Positions 9,465-17,313 of a stretch of DNA of 64,000 bases are shown in pieces. Position 1 is the first letter of the stretch; each line of letters starts with the position of its first letter. The stretch covers positions 46,053 to 110,052 of the forward strand of contig NZ_JAIZDP010000009.1 of assembly GCF_021554725.1 (NCBI RefSeq). Reading direction: 5' to 3'. Position numbers and translations under genes: made by a program. This stretch comes from Sinomonas notoginsengisoli. GTDB lineage: Bacteria; Actinomycetota; Actinomycetes; Actinomycetales; Micrococcaceae. The notes beneath the pieces are model-generated. The model was not told the origin of the DNA and did no database searches. It saw only the letters and a list, made by a program, of their open reading frames with translations.

Positions 9465-9513
9465 CATAGGTTAACTCAAGGTGAATGGGCTAGCGAGGTT
9501 CGTCACAGTGAAC
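9465..9513 (-). promoter_or_regulatory. Candidate PHO box upstream of phoX
   Basis: On the minus strand two 11-nt units, ATTCACCTTGA and GTTAACCTATG, follow each other directly (9486-9465), and a further GTTCACTGTGA lies upstream (9513-9503). Actinobacterial PhoP boxes are 11-nt direct repeats starting GTTCACC. The fit is partial and the third unit is out of register by 5 nt, so this is a candidate only. Confidence 0.35.
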
Positions 9514-9524
9514 GGGGCAGGGCC

Positions 9525-10556
9525 TCAATGGCCCACTTGCCCCCTCGCGAGCACCGCGTGGCAGCGGCGCAGCCGCTCGAGCCACCACTCGCGGCGGTCG
9601 ATGGGCGCGGCGAACCGCTCGAGCAGCTCCGGGTCCGGTGTGGCCCGCTCCGCGAGGGAGTCCGCCGACACGAAGCCGGCCTCGGGCACGAGGGGCGAGG
9701 CGACGACGTCGTGCGCCAGCAGCGCTCCGGTGCCCAGCCCGCACGCGTGGGGCAGCGACGGCAGGGCGGCCGCGAGGGCGACGCCGGCAGCGAGCCCCAC
9801 CGAGGTGTCGATCGCCGAGCTCACCACGGCCGGCAGCCCCGCCTCGCGGACGATCTCCAGCGCCCGCCGCACCCCGCCCAGCGGGGCTGCCTTGACGATG
9901 ATGAGGTCCGCGGCGTGCGCTCGGGCCACGCGCAGGGGGTCCTCCGCCTTCCGGACGGCCTCGTCCGCGGCAATCCGCACGGGAGTCCCCCGCGCTTCGA
10001 GCAGCGCGCGGACCTCTGCCAGCCCATTGATGCCCGGCACCGGCTGTTCGGCGTACTCGAGGCTGAACTCGTTGAGCCTCGACAGCGCCTCCACCGCCTC
10101 CGGAACGGTCCAACCCGCATTGGCATCCACGCGCAGGTCCGCCTCGGGGAGGGCATCGCGGATGGCGGCGACCCGGGCAACATCATCTGCGAGGGCCTGC
10201 CCCCGCTCGGCGACCTTGACCTTGACCGCGCTTACGGGCCCGAACGCCGCGAGCACCTCGCGCACCTGGCCGGCCGGAACCGCCGGGACAGTGGCGTTGA
10301 CCGGCACGCGAGCGCGTACCGGCTCGGGGAACCCCTCCCAGGCCGCTTCGATCCCGGACGCGAGCCAGCGCGCGGCCTCGGCGTCACCGTACTCGAGGAA
10401 TGGCGCGAACTCACCCCACCCCGCGGGGCCGCGCAGCAGCAGCGCCTCGCGCTCGGTCACGCCGCGGAACCTCACGCGCATCGGCAGGCGCACGACGGCG
10501 GCGCTCGCCTCGAGCTCGGAGAGGTCCGGTAGCCCAGCGGCCGGGGCAGTGCTCAT
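9525..10556 (-). CDS. menC: o-Succinylbenzoate synthase
   Basis: A 343-residue enolase-superfamily enzyme that dehydrates SHCHC to o-succinylbenzoate in menaquinone synthesis. Visible family features are VKVKVAERG (the catalytic Lys pair region), DLRVDANAGWTV with the metal-binding Asp, EYAEQPVPG with the metal Glu, RIAADEAVR, and DLIIVKAAPLGG with the second catalytic Lys. The start MSTAPAAG is chosen because its ATG overlaps the stop of the upstream M50 protease gene (ATGA). PhoX follows 135 bp downstream. Confidence 0.93.
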   Translation of the reverse strand: MSTAPAAGLPDLSELEASAAVVRLPMRVRFRGVTEREALLLRGPAGWGEFAPFLEYGDAEAARWLASGIEAAWEGFPEPVRARVPVNATVPAVPAGQVREVLAAFGPVSAVKVKVAERGQALADDVARVAAIRDALPEADLRVDANAGWTVPEAVEALSRLNEFSLEYAEQPVPGINGLAEVRALLEARGTPVRIAADEAVRKAEDPLRVARAHAADLIIVKAAPLGGVRRALEIVREAGLPAVVSSAIDTSVGLAAGVALAAALPSLPHACGLGTGALLAHDVVASPLVPEAGFVSADSLAERATPDPELLERFAAPIDRREWWLERLRRCHAVLARGQVGH

Positions 10557-11296
10557 GAACCCACTGTAACGACAGCACCGGCGAGCACCGCCCACGAGGC
10601 AACGCCCGCCAGGGCGATCACCGCCGCGAACGTGAACAGCCACACGGCGGAGGGCACCCCGGTCCTGCGGGCGAGGTTGTACGCGTCCGAGCTACCCAGC
10701 TCGCGGCGGCGCGCGGTGTGGACCATGACGACGTTCCACCAGTCACGGGCAGCACCGAGGACCAGCGCGAGGCCCACGGCGAGGGTGAGGTGGCCCTGGA
10801 TGTCCGGCGGGACCGCCACGACGATCACGGCAACAGCGAGGATGGCCCCGCTCAGGATCAGGACGCCGGCGAGGTTGCGGATGAACAGGAAGACGAGCAC
10901 GAGCAGGACCAAGGACACCGACAGCGCGGCCCTCCCCCAGCCCGCCGCGGAGGCCCATGCGAGGGCAGCCCCCACGACGGCCGGGGACGGGTAGCCCCAG
11001 AACCCGAACCACACCGCCCTTCCCCTGCCGACGCCGCGGGTCGTGCCGCCCTGGTCCAATCGCAGCGTGATGCCGGTGACGCGCATGCCCGTGGCCAAGC
11101 CTGCGAAGGCGTGGCCGAGCTCGTGGACGATCGTGACGAACCGGCCGAAGAACCGCCACAGGAACGGGACAACGCACAGGGCTGCTGCGATGCCGAGGAG
11201 CCAGGCAAGCTCCGACGGCGGCACCGCCAGCGGGTGCGAGCGGGCGAACCCCTGCACAAAACCGTCGATGAACGCCTGCCACCACACTTGGACCAC
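10553..11296 (-). CDS. M50 family membrane metallopeptidase
   Basis: About 247 residues, predicted intramembrane zinc protease of the peptidase M50B-like class. HELGH (residues 58-62 from the chosen start) supplies the zinc ligands and catalytic Glu; six or so hydrophobic segments follow. No PDZ domain is seen. The GTG at 11296 is chosen: TACGCT lies 8 nt upstream, fitting a leaderless start; a GTG at 11287 and the long upstream frame to 11476 are alternatives. Its stop overlaps the menC ATG by 4 bp, so the two are translationally coupled. Substrate unknown. Confidence 0.8.
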   Translation of the reverse strand: MVQVWWQAFIDGFVQGFARSHPLAVPPSELAWLLGIAAALCVVPFLWRFFGRFVTIVHELGHAFAGLATGMRVTGITLRLDQGGTTRGVGRGRAVWFGFWGYPSPAVVGAALAWASAAGWGRAALSVSLVLLVLVFLFIRNLAGVLILSGAILAVAVIVVAVPPDIQGHLTLAVGLALVLGAARDWWNVVMVHTARRRELGSSDAYNLARRTGVPSAVWLFTFAAVIALAGVASWAVLAGAVVTVGS

Positions 11297-11474
11297 GCTT
11301 CCCGAGCGTAGCCGAGGCAACTGGGTCGTCGGTGGCTGCCGAAGTGTGCGCTCGTGCTCAGACGGGCTGGCCGCACCGGCATGTCGCATCGCGACACGCC
11401 GCTGCGCACGCGCATGTCCACCCCCAGTCTGAGCAGGATGGGACGCCGTCGCCCGCCCATGGCAGGCTTGGGAC

Positions 11475-12332
11475 ATGCCCGCCCACCGCGCCCCTGCCCC
11501 AGGGCCTTTCCTGTTGGCCGGGCTCCTCGCAGCCGCGGCCTGCGCGGGAACCTACTGGGCCTTCGTGCGCACGCGAGCCGGCCAGGAGCTCGACCAGTCC
11601 GCACTGCTCGAGGCCGCCGCCATGTTCGGCAGCTGGAGCCGGGACAACCTCACGGCGCTCAATAGCCTGCCCGCCGCCGCCGCTGCCATCGCGGCCGCCG
11701 CGCTCGCCCACGCGCTCCTCGTACGACGCCGCCGTGCCGCCCCGGCGATTGCCCTCACCGCCGCGCTGGGGGCCAACGCCGCCAGCTATGTGCTCAAGCA
11801 CTGGGCGCTGGCCAGGCCGGATTTCGGATTCAGCGCACTCGGTGAGAACACGCTGCCCTCCGGCCATGCGACGCTCACGGCCTCAGCCGCCGCCGCGGTC
11901 TTCCTGGTGGCCCCGCCGCGCTGGCGCCCTGCCGCCGCGTTCGCCGGTGCCACCTATGCCGCCGCAACCGGGCTCGTCATGCTCGTCAACCACTGGCACC
12001 TGCCCGCGGACGTCGTGGCCGCGTTCTGTCTCGTCGCGGCGGTGATGGCTCCGGCCCTGTGGATCGTCCTCCATCGGGAGGGCCGGAAGGTGACCCGCGC
12101 TGGTACCGAGGATGCCGAGCGCCGCTGGCTCCGCCGTTCGGTGCGCGCCTCCCTTGCCGCAGCCTCGGTGACCGCCGTGTCGCTCCTGCTCATCCTCGCG
12201 GTCCCGCACGCCGAGCGCAGGGCCGGCACGGTCCCTCAGGTCTTCGCGGCCGCTGCCGGCGGGATCGTCGCGGTCGGATACGCCGGTTCGGCCGCGGCGA
12301 TCCGGCTCGCCGCCGGGCGCCGCACCGCCTGA
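11475..12332 (+). CDS. PAP2 superfamily membrane phosphatase (first of a tandem pair)
   Basis: A 285-residue integral membrane protein of the type 2 phosphatidic acid phosphatase superfamily, probably acting on lipid or polyprenyl phosphates. The first motif is K108-x5-RP (KHWALARP), the second NTLPSGHATLTA with catalytic His131, and the third NHWHLPADV with His175 and Asp179. In the third motif the usual Ser-Arg seven residues before the His is replaced by Val-Met. Short helices span the protein. The next gene is a paralogue 52 bp downstream with the same architecture, so a tandem duplication is likely. Confidence 0.85.
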   Translation: MPAHRAPAPGPFLLAGLLAAAACAGTYWAFVRTRAGQELDQSALLEAAAMFGSWSRDNLTALNSLPAAAAAIAAAALAHALLVRRRRAAPAIALTAALGANAASYVLKHWALARPDFGFSALGENTLPSGHATLTASAAAAVFLVAPPRWRPAAAFAGATYAAATGLVMLVNHWHLPADVVAAFCLVAAVMAPALWIVLHREGRKVTRAGTEDAERRWLRRSVRASLAAASVTAVSLLLILAVPHAERRAGTVPQVFAAAAGGIVAVGYAGSAAAIRLAAGRRTA

Positions 12333-12384
12333 CCCCAGGCAGCCTCTTGGGTCCGCCACAGGTCTTTGTGGGACGCTGGACACC

Positions 12385-13326
12385 ATGCCCGTCAAGAGCC
12401 GCGCACGCGAAGTGACCCAGCCCGCTGGCCACCAAGCCCCGGACGAGGGTGAGGGTCCAGCCACGCCCCGAGCGACCCCGCGCGTAGAGCCCTTCCTGCT
12501 CGCCTCGCTCGCCGCAGTCGCCGGGCTGCTGGCAACCTACCTGTTCTTCGTGCGCACTACCACGGGCCAGTACATCGACGAGTCCGCCCTCGTCGAGGCC
12601 ACCCAGCTGTATGGCGCCGCGACCAGGGCCTCGCTGCGCTTCCTGGACTACCTGCCGGCGCTCTCGGTCGTGCTCGGCGCGCTCGCGCTGGGCTACGCCG
12701 TCCTCGTACGACGCCGCTGGGTCGCCTCGCTCATTGCCCTCGCCGGAGCGGGCACGGCCAACATTGCCACCCAGATGCTGAAGAACGACGTCTTCACCCG
12801 TCCCTTCCGTGGAATCGAGACCTTCGCCGAGAACTCGCTGCCCTCGGGCCACACGACGCTTGCCGCCTCAGCCGCGGCGGCGGCCTTCCTCGTCGCCTCG
12901 CCCCGCTGGCGCCCCCTCGTCGCCTGTGCGGGCGGCACCTACGCGGTCGGGACCGGCGTCGCGACCCTCGTGAACCAGTGGCACCGGCCCGCAGACGTGG
13001 TCGCGGCGTACCTCGTCGTCGCGGTGTTCATGGCCCCGGCGGCATGGCTCGTGCTGCGGACCGGCACGAGGTGGAACGCGTGGGGCGGGTTCGGGAGCCA
13101 TCCGGGCTCATCACGGCTCTGGATCTTCCTTCCGACGCTCGTGGGGCTGGGCGCTGCCGCTCTGGCCGTGGTCGAGCTGATGCGCATTGCGCCGATGGCC
13201 GGCCAGGAGGAGAGCACCACTAACTACTTCTGGGCCGGCTCGGCCCTGATCGTGATCATCGGCTATCTGATCGTCACGTCGGCGTCATGGCTCGTGGGCT
13301 ACGAGTCGCGCCGCATTCCGCACTGA
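12385..13326 (+). CDS. PAP2 superfamily membrane phosphatase (second of a tandem pair)
   Basis: A 313-residue paralogue of the preceding gene. It has a charged N-terminal extension (about 35 residues), then the same order of helices and motifs: K133-x5-RP, ENSLPSGHTTLAAS (His156 catalytic) and VNQWHRPADVV (His200, Asp204). The Ser-Arg of the classic third motif is again missing (Ala-Thr here). Strings such as PFLLA, FVRT, YAVLVRRR, SAAAA and PRWRP are shared with the first copy, showing common descent. The final 100 residues add two to three helices and differ most between the copies. Confidence 0.85.
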   Translation: MPVKSRAREVTQPAGHQAPDEGEGPATPRATPRVEPFLLASLAAVAGLLATYLFFVRTTTGQYIDESALVEATQLYGAATRASLRFLDYLPALSVVLGALALGYAVLVRRRWVASLIALAGAGTANIATQMLKNDVFTRPFRGIETFAENSLPSGHTTLAASAAAAAFLVASPRWRPLVACAGGTYAVGTGVATLVNQWHRPADVVAAYLVVAVFMAPAAWLVLRTGTRWNAWGGFGSHPGSSRLWIFLPTLVGLGAAALAVVELMRIAPMAGQEESTTNYFWAGSALIVIIGYLIVTSASWLVGYESRRIPH

Positions 13327-13375
13327 TTCGCCCGGCCCTGGGCCTCGCGCCCTGCCGATGCCCACGCTTACGGGC

Positions 13376-14563
13376 TCACGGCCTCGCGGCCCGCGGCACG
13401 CTCCATGCGAGCACGGCGGCTGCGGCGAGCCCCAGCAGCCCGGCGGAGGCCACCCCCACGCCGAGGGCCGCCACCGCGGTCACCGCGGAGAGCAGCACTG
13501 GTCCAAGGGTGCTGCCGGAATCGGCCATGAGGCGCCACAGCCCAAGGAACTGGGCCCGCCCGTGGGCCGGTGAGAAGTCCGCGCCGAGGGTCATGATCAT
13601 GCCGGATCCGATCCCATTGCCGAGGCCCAACAGGCACGAGACGGCGAGGAAGGGCCAGAACGCGGAGGTGAAGGGCATCGCGATGAGGGCCAGGCCCATG
13701 ATCGTCATCGACGGGACGGCGACCGCGAGCCGGCCGCGCAGGTCCATGACCCGGCCGCCGGGGTAGAAGAGCAGCAGGTCCACCCCGCCGGCGATCCCGT
13801 ACACGAGCGACGCCGTGGGGGCATCGAGGCCTAGGTGCTCGGCCCACAGCGGAATGACCACCTGGCGGGACTGCCGGACGGCTGAGACGAACAGGACCCC
13901 GAGCCCCACGGTGGCGAGGACCTTCCAGTGTGCCGCGGCCACGCGCCCAAGGCGGGCCTGCCCAGGGGAACCGGGTCCTGCGGCGTCGTCCTCGAGATCC
14001 GGCATGAACAGCGCCACGGCGGCCGCACCCGCGAACACCACGACTCCGACCCAGTAGGCCCCGCGCAGGCCCCACACCTGCATTGCCGCGGCGCCGAGGA
14101 ATGGGCCGAGGAAAAGCCCAATCCGCAGCGTCCCGCCCAGGGTCGAAAGGGCGCGGGCACGGAACCCGAGCGGCACGGCCTCGGTGAGATACGTCTGCCG
14201 TGCGAGGTTGGTGACGCTCCCGGCCATTCCAAGCACGACGAGGGCGGGCATGAACTGCCACAGCTCGGTGGCGAGCGCGGCGATGCTCAGTGCGACGGCG
14301 CCCGCGGCCTGGGCGCCGACAATCGCCCACCGCTCTCCGAATCTGACCGTGAGAAGCGAGGCGGGGAGGTTGAAGACGAGGGAGCCGAGGCCGATGAGGG
14401 TCACGGTGAGAGCGGCAACGGCCACCGAGCCGCCGAGGTCCCGCGCCGAGAGCGCCACGACCGGGAGCACCGCGCCCTCTCCGAGGGAGAAGAGCACTGA
14501 GGGCCCGAAGGCGGGGACGGCGATCGAGAGCAGGGAGAACTCCTCGTTGCCTGATCGAACCAC
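13376..14563 (-). CDS. Major facilitator superfamily transporter
   Basis: A 395-residue MFS protein with about 12 hydrophobic helices and the loop motif NLPASLLTVRFGERWAIVG between helices 2 and 3, where the basic/acidic MFS signature lies. The shape and length match drug or metabolite exporters; no substrate can be named. It starts with GTG, and TAGAGT lies exactly 6 nt upstream (14575-14570), so this is one of the putative leaderless genes. It faces the PAP2 pair convergently with a 49-bp gap and no clear terminator. Confidence 0.85.
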   Translation of the reverse strand: MVRSGNEEFSLLSIAVPAFGPSVLFSLGEGAVLPVVALSARDLGGSVAVAALTVTLIGLGSLVFNLPASLLTVRFGERWAIVGAQAAGAVALSIAALATELWQFMPALVVLGMAGSVTNLARQTYLTEAVPLGFRARALSTLGGTLRIGLFLGPFLGAAAMQVWGLRGAYWVGVVVFAGAAAVALFMPDLEDDAAGPGSPGQARLGRVAAAHWKVLATVGLGVLFVSAVRQSRQVVIPLWAEHLGLDAPTASLVYGIAGGVDLLLFYPGGRVMDLRGRLAVAVPSMTIMGLALIAMPFTSAFWPFLAVSCLLGLGNGIGSGMIMTLGADFSPAHGRAQFLGLWRLMADSGSTLGPVLLSAVTAVAALGVGVASAGLLGLAAAAVLAWSVPRAARP

Positions 14564-14672
14564 TCCCCCACTCTAAAGCCCGAGACTAAATGCTCTTGCA
14601 GGCGCCGGGTGGGAGCGAGTATCTTATTTCCAGTCTCTGGACAAACTATGGAGACTATGAGGGACACCGTGC

Positions 14673-14715
14673 GAGGGCTGCACGGCCGCTATTGGGGGGC
14701 GACCGTGCGGCCCTC
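14673..14715 (-). terminator. Terminator downstream of the MinD-like gene
   Basis: GAGGGCTGCACGG (14673-14685) pairs with CCGTGCGGCCCTC (14703-14715) at 12 of 13 positions (the odd one a G-T pair), loop 17 nt. It starts 7 nt after the stop of the minus-strand ATPase gene. Confidence 0.55.
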
Positions 14716-14721
14716 CAGGTA

Positions 14722-16401
14722 CTACCGCTGGTAGCCGGAGATGATCGCCGCCGCGATCTCCCGGTAGGCCTGCCTGGTGGCCGGGCGAAGGCGGTCCAGG
14801 GCAACCAGGTCACCGTCGGCCATCGAGCGGTCGTGGGGGACGGTGATGAGCGCACGGCACATTCCGGACAGGGTCGCCTCGATCGCGCCCTTGTCCACGC
14901 GCGCCGAGACGTCGTCCTTGTCCGTCACCACGACGATCGCGCTCTGCGCGAGCCGGTCATAGCCGTGCGCTGACAGCCAGCGCAGGGTGTCCCGCGCCCT
15001 CTTGGCGCCGCTGACCGCGTACCCTGCCACGACCACGATGTTGTCCGCGTCCTCGAGGATCCCTCGCATGGCCGGCCTGCTCACGCCCGTCCCGCAGTCC
15101 GTGAGGGTCACGGCGAAGTGCCGCGCCACAAGGGCGTGCACACGCCGGTAGTCCTCGGCGGTGAGCGAGTCGGAGAGCTCGGGGTCCTGCTCCCCGGCGA
15201 GCAGGTGCAGGCTGCCGGCCTGGTGGAGGTACTTCAGGAGGTCCGCCCGGGAGGTGACAGAGTCGAAGTCCCGCAGGAGTCCCGTGATCGAGTGCCTCCG
15301 CTCGGACTCGTAGGAGCCCTCTCCGAGGGCCCGCTCGACGAGGTCACCGGCATCTGGGTTCGCGTCGATCGCACAGGGCGGCTCGGGCCGCAGCTCCGCG
15401 AGCGTCAGGCCCACGCCGACCGTGGTGGAAGTCTTGCCGATGCCGCCCTTGAGCGAGAGGAAGGCCGTATTCCAATTCCCCTCAAGACGGCGGGCAATCC
15501 GCTTCTCGAGCAGCTCCTCCTGCCGCTGGTGCTCCGAGGCGCCGAGGTTCAGCGTGCCGCCCGTGATCCGGTAGAGGAACCCCCGGAAGCCGCCAGGCGG
15601 GGGCGGGAGCGTTGAGCGGATGAACCCTGCCGGCGCAGCGGAGGATGTCTCCTGGGCGGGAGCGGCCGGCTGCGCGGGCGGGCCCGAGGTCCCTCCGCCC
15701 ACGACGGTGGCCGCCTCCTGCGGCCCCACGTGCCGGCTCGTGTGCGGCGTGGCAGTGGGAGCGGCGCTGCGGCGGGCGCTCTCGCGCGCCGGTGGAGGGG
15801 GGCTGGCGGGAGAATCGGGAGGCGCGGTGTCCGCCGACGGCGCGGCGGCGGCGTCGTGCGCGGTTGCGGCAGGGCGCCGAACGGGCTGCGGCGGAGCGAC
15901 GGGTGGCGGGGCGGCAGGCCACGCAGCCGGGGCAGCGCCGGCCGTCCGCTTGTCGGGGGCGGGCGGCGGCGACGCAGGCGGGGTAGCATCGGCCACCGGC
16001 TTCTCACGGGCTGGCGCGGGGCCTGGCGCAGGGCCTGGCGCGGAAGGCGGGGCGCCCACCTGTTCGGGGGCCAGTTCCGGAGCGGGCTCAAGGGCGGGCC
16101 CGGCGTCCGGCTCGGCGATGGGCTCACCTGAAGGCGCGAGGGCCACCGCGGCGGCAGGGTCTGCGGCGGGCTCAACCTCGGCGGGAGCCGTCGCGGGAGC
16201 CGTCGCGCGGTGCGGCGCGGACTCTGCCGTGCCCGCGCCGCCCGGCCGAGCAGGCGCGTCAGTGGATTCCTCCGTGGCGGGCACGGCATCGGCGGGTCCG
16301 GTGGAGCGGCGCGCGGCTTCCTCCGCCTCGCGGAGGCGCCGAGCCTCGCGGCGTGTCATGGGAACGGGTGGCGGGGCCTGCTCCCCAGCTGGCGTCTCCA
16401 T
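14722..16401 (-). CDS. EspI-like Pro/Ala-rich MinD/ParA family ATPase
   Basis: About 559 residues. Residues 1 to about 255 are low-complexity (Pro, Ala, Glu, Thr) and probably disordered; 260-300 is a conserved-looking GFRGFLYRITGGTLNLG segment; the rest is a MinD/SIMIBI ATPase with a deviant Walker A KGGIGKTST (Lys323), IDANPDAGDL and TLTDCGTGVS (Walker B region). EspI of mycobacterial ESX-1 has the same layout, and related proteins accompany type VII secretion genes, but no other such gene is in this window. The start MTG/ATG at 16401 has AAGGGG 7 nt upstream; the longer frame has no such site. The gene lies 44 bp after the MBL hydrolase and may share its transcript. Confidence 0.75.
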   Translation of the reverse strand: METPAGEQAPPPVPMTRREARRLREAEEAARRSTGPADAVPATEESTDAPARPGGAGTAESAPHRATAPATAPAEVEPAADPAAAVALAPSGEPIAEPDAGPALEPAPELAPEQVGAPPSAPGPAPGPAPAREKPVADATPPASPPPAPDKRTAGAAPAAWPAAPPPVAPPQPVRRPAATAHDAAAAPSADTAPPDSPASPPPPARESARRSAAPTATPHTSRHVGPQEAATVVGGGTSGPPAQPAAPAQETSSAAPAGFIRSTLPPPPGGFRGFLYRITGGTLNLGASEHQRQEELLEKRIARRLEGNWNTAFLSLKGGIGKTSTTVGVGLTLAELRPEPPCAIDANPDAGDLVERALGEGSYESERRHSITGLLRDFDSVTSRADLLKYLHQAGSLHLLAGEQDPELSDSLTAEDYRRVHALVARHFAVTLTDCGTGVSRPAMRGILEDADNIVVVAGYAVSGAKRARDTLRWLSAHGYDRLAQSAIVVVTDKDDVSARVDKGAIEATLSGMCRALITVPHDRSMADGDLVALDRLRPATRQAYREIAAAIISGYQR

Positions 16402-16445
16402 CGTGCTGCCCCTTCGCTCTTGCCTGCCGTGGTCCAGCGGCGGAG

Positions 16446-17258
16446 TCAGCTCAGGCTGCTGGCCTTGAGCCGCTGGATGAACAGCCGGGACTGCTCCGGG
16501 CCGTACGGGAGGATCGGGACGGCCTTGGTAGCGTCGTCGGGCGTCTCCCGCGTGGCCTGCCTGGCCGAACGAACCGCCGTCGCCATCGTATCCGCCATGG
16601 TGCGTACAAACGCATCGCTGCACAGGCCGCCATGGCCGGGCACCAGATGCTCGTAGCGGTTGCGGAGGGCTGAGATGTGCCGCAGCGTGTCCGCCCATTC
16701 TTCAGGGAACGAGTCTCCGAACTCGGGATAGGCGCCCTCCTCGACGAGGTCGCCAGAGAACAGGGTGGACGCGGTCCCGACGAGGACGTCGCCGTCCGTG
16801 TGTCCGCGCCCGAGGTAGAAGAGGGTCACGGACGCGCCGCCGAGGTCCACGAGCACGGGCTGGTCCCGCACCACCGCCGTCGGCACCACGATGCGCGCCC
16901 CCTCGCCCTCACCCGAGACCATCTCGGGCTCGGCCTCGGCCACCGCCATGCGATGCGCCTCGCCGTTCTCGGCGATTTCAGCGACGGCGTTCTCGTGTGC
17001 GTAGAACTCGGTCACGCCTGCCGCAGCGAACGCACCGTTGCCGAAGTAGTGGTCGTAGTGCGCATGGGTGTTTACGACGACGAGCGGCAGCTCGGTCTTC
17101 TCCCGCACCGCAGCGAGGATCTCGGCACCCTGGCGAGGGCCCTGTCCCGTGTCCACCACGAGCGCGCGCTCGTCGCCGACGACCAGCCCGATGTTGAGCC
17201 TCAGCGGCTCTGTTGCCAGGACGTAGGTGTTCGCTCCGAGATCCTGCCATTCAGCCAC
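16446..17258 (-). CDS. Metallo-beta-lactamase-fold hydrolase
   Basis: A 270-residue MBL-superfamily protein. The zinc motif HAHYDH is at 65-70, followed by GHTDGDVLV and FSGDLVEEGAYPEFGD, which supply further metal ligands, and a C-terminal PGHGG block. The layout matches beta-lactamase-like or glyoxalase II-like hydrolases; the substrate is unknown. It starts with GTG (VAEWQD), with AAGGA about 10 nt upstream. No signal peptide, so cytoplasmic. Confidence 0.85.
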   Translation of the reverse strand: MAEWQDLGANTYVLATEPLRLNIGLVVGDERALVVDTGQGPRQGAEILAAVREKTELPLVVVNTHAHYDHYFGNGAFAAAGVTEFYAHENAVAEIAENGEAHRMAVAEAEPEMVSGEGEGARIVVPTAVVRDQPVLVDLGGASVTLFYLGRGHTDGDVLVGTASTLFSGDLVEEGAYPEFGDSFPEEWADTLRHISALRNRYEHLVPGHGGLCSDAFVRTMADTMATAVRSARQATRETPDDATKAVPILPYGPEQSRLFIQRLKASSLS

Positions 17259-17313
17259 TGGTGTGCCGTCCTTCCGTGGGCGCTACGGGTTTCCCCCGAT
17301 TCTGCCACGGCCC

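Noticed and set aside
7317..10532. A 1071-residue open frame antisense to phoX and menC
   Set aside because: It is the high-GC shadow of real genes (Arg/Val/Gly-rich, no domain, no ribosome site), and the minus-strand proteins are clearly recognised.
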